Assembly (NCBI GenBank): GCA_964388595.1
Contig: CAYMAX010000066.1
Location: 1 to 7,181 of the forward strand
Source: CAYMAX01 sp964388595
Lineage (GTDB): Bacteria > Bacteroidota > Bacteroidia > Bacteroidales > UBA932
Reading direction: 5' to 3'
Length of the DNA stretch: 7,181 bases
The notes under the pieces are model-generated. The model was not told the origin of the DNA. It saw only the letters and a program-made list of their open reading frames with translations, and made no database searches. Made by a program: the position numbers and the translations under genes. Shown piece after piece: positions 1 to 4,448 of this stretch. Position 1 is the first letter of the stretch; each line of letters starts with the position of its first letter.

Positions 1-391
1 GAATATCGTCTGATACTTTGCCATGCCCCTTGACTGTTGCATAAACGAGATTGGCCAAAGCTTTTAATTTCTTATCAAATGTGATTTCATTTTTTCTTAT
101 CTGGATGATTTCATCATCGGTAAACCCTGCTTTTTTAGCAAGTCCGGTGTGAGCAGCAAGGCAGTATGCGCATCCCCTTACCTGACTGGTTACGAGATTG
201 ATAAGTTCTGTTTCCTTATCAGTAAATTCTACTTTTGTCCTATTATATACTAAATATCCTTTAAGAGCATTCGTAGATTGTCCGATAACGGCAAATACAT
301 TTGGCAAAAAGCCCATTCCATTCTTAACACCTTCCAATGACTTTTGACTTTCAGGTGATAAATTACTAAATTCAGGTACTTGATGTTTCAT
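1..391 (-). CDS. carboxymuconolactone decarboxylase / AhpD-like family protein, 3' end outside the window
   Basis: The first 130 residues of a small alpha-helical protein are visible, from ATG at 391 to the left edge. The reading frame is open throughout. The diagnostic stretch is SQVRGCAYCLAAHT, giving a redox CxxC pair (Cys74, Cys77) followed by His81, as in AhpD-core proteins. In AhpD itself these cysteines support peroxidase or disulfide reductase activity; many homologues are annotated only as peroxidase-related. The N-terminus (a VPEF start, then GMGFLPNVF near residues 25-33) fits the roughly 180-residue form common in Bacteroidota, so about 50 residues are probably missing. There is no signal peptide, so it is probably cytoplasmic. 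It lies 87 bp downstream of ettA with no Shine-Dalgarno sequence before the start. Its G+C, counted by hand, is about 37%, lower than the neighbouring genes. Family assignment is firm; the substrate is unknown. Confidence 0.88.
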   Translation of the reverse strand, partial: MKHQVPEFSNLSPESQKSLEGVKNGMGFLPNVFAVIGQSTNALKGYLVYNRTKVEFTDKETELINLVTSQVRGCAYCLAAHTGLAKKAGFTDDEIIQIRKNEITFDKKLKALANLVYATVKGHGKVSDDI

Positions 392-439
392 GACTATATA
401 TTTTATTGGTTAGATCATAAAGGGAAAAATTTCATTGTG

Positions 440-471
440 TGAATATAGAAGTATTTTCGCAGCATTGTCTA
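440..471 (-). promoter_or_regulatory. weak candidate promoter for the AhpD-like gene
   Basis: The 87-bp gap between ettA and the AhpD-like gene contains, on the minus strand, TATATTCA (447-440), a partial match to the Bacteroidota -7 element TAnnTTTG. There is a TAGACA 18 bp upstream (471-466), but no proper -33 TTTG at the expected distance. The gene could equally be read through from ettA, because I see no strong terminator between them. Confidence 0.2.
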
Positions 472-478
472 TAACACA

Positions 479-2155
479 TTATGCCTTCAGCTTTTTATAT
501 TTAAATCTCTTGGGCTCTTCGTCGCCAAGACGCATCTTCTTATTCTCTTCGTATTCAGAATAAGAACCCTCGAAGAAATAGACTTTGGAATCACCCTCGA
601 AGGCGAGGATATGAGTAGCGATACGGTCCAAGAACCAGCGGTCGTGAGAGATAACCACTGCACAGCCGGCGAAATTGTCAAGACCCTCTTCAAGAGCACG
701 TATCGTGTTGACATCCACATCGTTGGTAGGCTCATCAAGGAGCAATACATTAGCTTCTTCTTTCAGAGTAAGGGCCAAATGCAATCTATTGCGTTCACCA
801 CCTGAGAGAATCCCGCATTTTTTCTCCTGGTCCGCTCCGGAGAAATTGAATCGGGAGACATAGGCACGGGCATTGACCTCCTTATTGCCAAGTTTCACAA
901 ATTCTGAATTTTCAGAAATGGTCTGATAAACAGTCTTATCGGGGTCTATTTGTTTATGTTGTTGGTCGATATATGCCAGCTTCACTGTCTCTCCCACGAT
1001 AAACTCTCCTTTATCAGGCTTATCGATGCCCATAATCAGTCTGAAAAGTGTGGTCTTGCCTGCTCCGTTGGGGCCGATAACACCAACAATACCTGCAGGA
1101 GGAAGTTTGAAATTGAGGTCCTCATAAAGTATCTTATCTCCGAATGCTTTGGAGACATGTTGAGCTTCGATGACTTTATTACCAAGTCTCGGACCATTGG
1201 GGATAAATATCTCCAATTTCTCTTCCTTTTGCTTACCATCTTCACTGAGCATCTTCTCGTATGCACCAAGACGTGCCTTTGACTTAGCCTGACGTGCCTT
1301 TGGAGACATCCTAACCCACTCCAACTCTCGCTCAAGAGTCTTTCTCCTTTTGCTCTCCTGCTTCTCCTCCTGAGCCAGTCTCGTACTCTTTTGTTCCAAC
1401 CAAGAGGAATAATTGCCCTTCCATGGTATCCCCTCGCCTCTGTCAAGCTCCAATATCCAACCGGCCACATTGTCAAGAAAATATCTATCGTGGGTGACTG
1501 CAATTACAGTCCCCTTGTACTGATGCAGATGAGCTTCCAACCATTGAATACTTTCAGTATCGAGGTGGTTGGTAGGCTCGTCGAGAAGAAGAACATCCGG
1601 CTCGCGAAGAAGAAGACGGCATAAAGCCACTCTCCTTCTCTCTCCTCCACTCAATGTCTTCACAGATGCTTCTGGGTCAGGACATTGAAGTGCATCCATC
1701 GCCCGTTCGAGCTTGGAATCAATATCCCAGCCTCCGGCATGATCTATCAGGTCTGTAAGTTCTCCCTGCCTTTCGATGAGTTTGTTCATCTGGTCATCAC
1801 TCATAGGCTCGGCAAATTTCAAATTGACCTGTTCATATTCTTTGAGCAAGTCCACTACCTCCTGCACACCTTCCTGAACCACCTCTATAACCTTTTTGGA
1901 GTCATCGAGGAGAGGCTCCTGTTCGAGGTAACCGACAGTGTACCCCGGTGCCCATACCACTTCTCCCTTGTAGGATTTTTCAATACCTGCAATAATCTTC
2001 ATTAGGGTGGATTTACCTGAGCCATTGAGACCTATGATACCTATCTTGGCCCCATAGAAGAAAGAAAGATAAATATCTTTAAGTATGATTTTGTTGTTGT
2101 GAGGGAGGGTCTTACCCACTCCATTCATCGAGAAAATAATCTTTTCGTCTGCCAT
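479..2155 (-). CDS. ettA: ABC-F ATPase, energy-dependent translational throttle protein EttA
   Basis: This 558-residue protein has two fused ABC ATPase domains and no membrane segments, close to the 555 residues of E. coli EttA. Numbered from the ATG at 2155, domain 1 has Walker A GLNGSGKST (42-50), signature LSGGE (168-172), Walker B ending in DE (192-193) and the H-loop His222. An arm-like helical insertion rich in E, K and Q lies near 85-135. The inter-domain linker is highly charged and contains WVRMSPKARQAKSKARL (280-296), characteristic of EttA. Domain 2 has Walker A GPNGAGKTT (361-369), LSGGE (450-454), a Walker B DE pair (474-475) and His504. Both catalytic glutamates are present, so both sites look active. 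E. coli EttA binds the ribosomal E site and gates entry into elongation according to ATP/ADP; I infer the same role here. An in-frame TTG at 2176 would add seven residues, but the family normally starts near MADEKIIFSM and a candidate -7 promoter element covers that TTG, so I chose 2155. Confidence 0.95.
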   Translation of the reverse strand: MADEKIIFSMNGVGKTLPHNNKIILKDIYLSFFYGAKIGIIGLNGSGKSTLMKIIAGIEKSYKGEVVWAPGYTVGYLEQEPLLDDSKKVIEVVQEGVQEVVDLLKEYEQVNLKFAEPMSDDQMNKLIERQGELTDLIDHAGGWDIDSKLERAMDALQCPDPEASVKTLSGGERRRVALCRLLLREPDVLLLDEPTNHLDTESIQWLEAHLHQYKGTVIAVTHDRYFLDNVAGWILELDRGEGIPWKGNYSSWLEQKSTRLAQEEKQESKRRKTLERELEWVRMSPKARQAKSKARLGAYEKMLSEDGKQKEEKLEIFIPNGPRLGNKVIEAQHVSKAFGDKILYEDLNFKLPPAGIVGVIGPNGAGKTTLFRLIMGIDKPDKGEFIVGETVKLAYIDQQHKQIDPDKTVYQTISENSEFVKLGNKEVNARAYVSRFNFSGADQEKKCGILSGGERNRLHLALTLKEEANVLLLDEPTNDVDVNTIRALEEGLDNFAGCAVVISHDRWFLDRIATHILAFEGDSKVYFFEGSYSEYEENKKMRLGDEEPKRFKYKKLKA

Positions 2156-2534
2156 AAAGTGATAATTTGTGGGCAAATATACTTCTTTTTAGCTTGTCAA
2201 AAGATTTTCCGCACTCTTTGATGAGAGCTCTGTCCATCGTCCTTCTGCTTGGGAACCCCACTTTATAGGCAACCTCTTCACTATCATCATGAAGGCAAAA
2301 CTCCGTATCTTCACTTATAAGTTCAAACAGGTATTCCACCCTTTTCTTATTGATATAATCGCGGAAATTGACATGTTTCGAACAAACAGCCATAGATACA
2401 TACATCCTGTTGCTGCCCACCTTTCTGACCAGAGATATGAGGTTGAAATCGGGGTCAAGAAATAATCTTTCATCTACTATCAGGCTGTCAATCTTCAGAA
2501 GCAATTCGCCATTTCTTATCTCCTTCTCCCACAT
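2112..2534 (-). CDS. stand-alone AraC-type helix-turn-helix DNA-binding protein
   Basis: This 140-residue protein consists almost entirely of an AraC/XylS-type DNA-binding domain. Residues about 29-72 resemble the first helix-turn-helix and linker helix (SLVRKVGSNRMYVSMAV, then FRDYINKKRVEYLFELI). Residues about 85-118 resemble the second (VAYKVGFPSRRTMDRALIKE, then the GKSFDKLKR ending). Closest in style are the Bacteroidota regulators whose HTH sits behind a membrane or TPR sensor region. Here no sensor domain precedes it: an in-frame TAA lies four codons upstream of the ATG at 2534, so the reading frame is closed. The domain should end near residue 118; the last 22 residues are a nonconserved-looking tail whose final part is read from the beginning of ettA, with a 44-bp overlap in another frame. 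It probably binds DNA, but its targets and signal are unknown. It could also be a remnant of a longer regulator. Confidence 0.8.
   Translation of the reverse strand: MWEKEIRNGELLLKIDSLIVDERLFLDPDFNLISLVRKVGSNRMYVSMAVCSKHVNFRDYINKKRVEYLFELISEDTEFCLHDDSEEVAYKVGFPSRRTMDRALIKECGKSFDKLKRSIFAHKLSLYGRRKDYFLDEWSG
2174..2201 (-). promoter_or_regulatory. probable ettA promoter with Bacteroidota-type -7 element
   Basis: On the minus strand, TATATTTG (2181-2174) matches the Bacteroidota -7 consensus TAnnTTTG exactly. A TTTG (2201-2198) lies upstream with a 16-nt spacer, slightly short of the usual range of about 17-23. Transcription would begin near 2165-2168, leaving a short leader before the ATG at 2155. 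The element sits inside the 3' end of the AraC-like gene, so ettA may be expressed independently of it. It is a motif match only. Confidence 0.45.
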
Positions 2535-2563
2535 CTCCCCACAATATTAAGATTATTCATAAC

Positions 2564-2579
2564 ATTTTTGAACAAAAAT
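2564..2579. repeat. palindrome over the candidate AraC-like gene promoter
   Basis: ATTTTTG and CAAAAAT are perfect 7-bp inverted arms separated by two bases. The site almost coincides with the candidate -7 element (2573-2580). A dyad at this place could be an operator, for instance for autoregulation, but AT-rich sequence produces such palindromes easily. Confidence 0.3.
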
Positions 2580-2580
2580 A
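2573..2580 (-). promoter_or_regulatory. candidate -7 promoter element of the AraC-like gene
   Basis: TATTTTTG on the minus strand (2580-2573) is an exact match to TAnnTTTG and lies 38 bp upstream of the ATG at 2534, in AT-rich non-coding DNA. The nearest upstream TTG is only 14 nt away, so no well-spaced -33 element is seen. The gap position and the exact match support a promoter here; the poor -33 lowers confidence. Confidence 0.4.
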
Positions 2581-2609
2581 TTACGAAAAATCCTCAATAA
2601 CACAGTTTT

Positions 2610-2641
2610 ATAAAAACGTCAACAGAAATATCCGTTTTTAT
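2610..2641. repeat. 9-bp inverted repeat downstream of the second yitT
   Basis: ATAAAAACG (2610-2618) and CGTTTTTAT (2633-2641) are perfect inverted arms around a 14-nt loop, 20 bp past the stop codon of the second yitT gene. The stem has only two G-C pairs, placed next to the loop, and no clean separate T-tract, so it is a poor intrinsic terminator. The T-rich 3' arm might still assist termination of the leuS-yitT transcript, or the site could bind a regulator. The repeat is certain; its role is not. Confidence 0.5.
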
Positions 2642-2661
2642 GACAGCTGATTTTTTATAGA

Positions 2662-3564
2662 TTATTTTTTGATGGTATCAAACCCTTTCCCGAAGACTCC
2701 CATCACACTTCCCACCGATAGAAAAGCATCCTTGTCTATCTCTTTGACTTTGTTGAGAAGAATCTGTGATTCGGTCTTTCTGACTATGACTATCAGTATT
2801 TTACCATCTTGTTTGGAAAACCAGCCCTCTGCATTTAATACTGTGACCCCTCGTCCCATCTCTGTCGTCACGCGGTCTGCTATCTCATCAAATTTCTTGG
2901 AGAAAATAAATACCTGAACCGACTGTTTGGTGCCGGAGATGAAAAGATCAATGGTGAAACTGCATGCTGCGACCATAATATATCCATACATCACATTGGC
3001 CAATCTGTGACCAAGAGTGGCGTCGGGATGAAGAAAGATGGAAGAACCCACCACGAAAACATCTATCAGAAGGATGATTCTCCCCGGGGAGACATTCCGA
3101 TATTTGTTTATCATCAGTGCTATGATATCCGTACCCCCTGTACTCCCTCCTCGACTAAATGTGAGACCGATTCCAAATCCTGACAACACTCCACCCATTA
3201 TACAGCAGAGGAGTTTACCATTGTTAAGAGCTATCTCCTCGATAAATGTTTGAGAAATAATCATCGGAAGTATCTTGAAAGAAAGGGATGCGAAGATGAT
3301 GGCATACACCGTCTTGGCACCGAATCCCTTCCCAAGCACTTTCAGAGCTATAAGGAGAAGTACAATGTTGATAAGGAAAAAAGAATAGCTGACTGAGAAG
3401 CCTGTCGTGTATTGGATAATGGCACCAATACCGGAGACACCTCCACCCACCAGTTCATTGGGAAGTACGAAAATAACCCAGGCCAATGTGTAGCAGAGAA
3501 GACCTATCGTTATTATGACATAGTCTTTGATTCCTTCGACGATTTTTTTGTTCCTTTTTTCCAT
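2662..3564 (-). CDS. YitT family membrane protein, second tandem copy
   Basis: This 300-residue protein has the usual YitT layout: about six hydrophobic segments (near residues 13-35, 57-77, 84-105, 118-136, 162-179 and 190-209), then a soluble C-terminal DUF2179 domain from about 217 to the end. Family hallmarks are GGGVSGIGAI (40-49), RGGSTGGTDIIAL (138-150) and the closing GVFGKGFDTIKK. The protein should sit in the cytoplasmic membrane; the biochemical function of the family is not established. It is a paralogue of the gene just upstream: 29 of 45 residues are identical across the core alignment (134-178 here, 129-173 there). It carries a six-residue insertion (near 180-188) relative to its partner. 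The ATG at 3564 lies inside the upstream gene, 52 bp before that gene's stop, and is preceded by AGGAGG with a 9-nt spacer. This is the last gene of the presumed leuS-yitT-yitT unit. Confidence 0.92.
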   Translation of the reverse strand: MEKRNKKIVEGIKDYVIITIGLLCYTLAWVIFVLPNELVGGGVSGIGAIIQYTTGFSVSYSFFLINIVLLLIALKVLGKGFGAKTVYAIIFASLSFKILPMIISQTFIEEIALNNGKLLCCIMGGVLSGFGIGLTFSRGGSTGGTDIIALMINKYRNVSPGRIILLIDVFVVGSSIFLHPDATLGHRLANVMYGYIMVAACSFTIDLFISGTKQSVQVFIFSKKFDEIADRVTTEMGRGVTVLNAEGWFSKQDGKILIVIVRKTESQILLNKVKEIDKDAFLSVGSVMGVFGKGFDTIKK

Positions 3565-4448
3565 TCTATTTTACCTCCTGATTTTATCTGTTCGAACCCG
3601 TTTCCATATACCCCCATAGCAGAAGTAATAGAAATAAAGGCCTTGTTATCAATTTGTTTGATGGCTTTGGTCACCTCACTGATTTGATTCTTGCGGGTGA
3701 TTACCATCAAGATATTTTTATGGTCCTGTGTGTACCATCCCATCCCCTCAAAGACAGTGACCCCTCTACCCAAATCCTTGACCATCACATCGGCTATCTC
3801 TTTGTATTTGGAAGAAAATATCAAAATCTGGACAGATTGCTTGGTACCAGTAAGAATAACATCCAAAGTATAAGAAAACGAAACCATCTGAAGATAACCA
3901 TATATCACATCAGAAACACTCTTGTCCGGAAGGAATATGATCGAACCAATGATGACTAAGTCGCACATCAGGAACACTCTTCCCGGGGAGACTTCTCGAT
4001 ATTTTGAAATAATGAGAGCGATAATATCAGTACCTCCCGTACTGCCACCCTGAGTGAAGATAACAGCTATCCCGACGCCGCCGAGAGAACCTCCCAGGAC
4101 AGCATTTAAGAAAGCCTCCTTGACATCAGATACCCAGGGAATCAGAGTGGGAAGAAATTGAAAGAGAAGAGTAGCCAGAATGATACAATAGATAGTCTTG
4201 AATCCGAATCCCTTACCCAAAATCCATGTCCCGAGCATAACGAGTAATAGATTGATAACCAGATATAAAGCTGATACCGGTATCAACCCCTTGGTGGCAA
4301 AATGAATTACCGTAGCCATACCGGTCACTCCTCCACCCGCAATACCGTGGGGTATCAGAAATGATGTCCAGCTAAAGCAATAAAGGAACATACCAAATGT
4401 GATAATAAGGTATTCCTTCAGGGTGGTGAGAGTCTTTTTGTTTTTCAT
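3513..4448 (-). CDS. YitT family membrane protein, first tandem copy
   Basis: This 311-residue integral membrane protein belongs to the YitT family. Hydrophobic segments lie near residues 12-33, 56-76, 84-104, 114-131, 157-173 and 181-199, followed by the DUF2179 cytosolic domain from about 206 to 288. Hallmarks are GGGVTGMATV (38-47), QGGSTGGTDIIAL (133-145), GTKQSVQILIF (201-211) and GVYGNGFEQIK (279-289). The molecular function of the family is unknown. The start ATG at 4448 overlaps the leuS stop as ATGA, indicating translational coupling, and leuS followed by yitT is an arrangement I recall from other Bacteroidota. The family normally ends at the GF..IK motif, as the second copy does. 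This copy continues for another 22 mostly polar, lysine- and serine-rich residues read from the start of the next gene in another frame, and then meets two stop codons in a row. The tail may be functionally neutral. Confidence 0.92.
   Translation of the reverse strand: MKNKKTLTTLKEYLIITFGMFLYCFSWTSFLIPHGIAGGGVTGMATVIHFATKGLIPVSALYLVINLLLVMLGTWILGKGFGFKTIYCIILATLLFQFLPTLIPWVSDVKEAFLNAVLGGSLGGVGIAVIFTQGGSTGGTDIIALIISKYREVSPGRVFLMCDLVIIGSIIFLPDKSVSDVIYGYLQMVSFSYTLDVILTGTKQSVQILIFSSKYKEIADVMVKDLGRGVTVFEGMGWYTQDHKNILMVITRKNQISEVTKAIKQIDNKAFISITSAMGVYGNGFEQIKSGGKIEWKKGTKKSSKESKTMS
3543..3549 (-). other. possible -1 ribosomal frameshift heptamer A AAA AAA
   Basis: On the minus strand a run of seven A (3549-3543) is phased in the first yitT frame as A AAA AAA (end of an ACA codon, then two AAA codons). 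That is the canonical X XXY YYZ arrangement. A -1 slip would move ribosomes exactly into the frame of the second yitT, joining residue 302 of the first protein to residue 8 of the second, about 595 residues in total. AGGAGG lies 24 nt upstream of the run, further than the 10-14 nt typical of stimulatory Shine-Dalgarno sites. I see no obvious downstream stem. The heptamer is a fact of sequence; its use is speculative. Confidence 0.3.
3565..3579 (-). promoter_or_regulatory. strong Shine-Dalgarno sequence for the second yitT
   Basis: AGGAGGT on the minus strand (AGGAGG at 3579-3574) precedes the ATG at 3564 by 9 nt. It is the only consensus Shine-Dalgarno sequence I found before a start in this window; ettA, the first yitT and the AhpD-like gene have none. 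It lies within the last codons of the first yitT (the residues SGG), so it may promote internal initiation or reinitiation. Confidence 0.7.

Noticed and set aside
440..458. A weak hairpin (GAAAATA, loop CTTC, TATATTC) downstream of ettA as a terminator.
   Set aside because: The stem contains a mismatch, is almost all A-T and is not followed by a T-tract. It is not convincing as a terminator.
1036..1503. A 155-codon open frame on the minus strand in another frame of ettA.
   Set aside because: It lies within the conserved EttA linker and second ATPase domain, is low in complexity with many Arg and Ser, and has no recognisable domain.
4445..4448. The ATGA overlap of leuS and the first yitT as an anomaly.
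   Set aside because: Four-base stop-start overlaps are common within bacterial operons and only indicate coupling.
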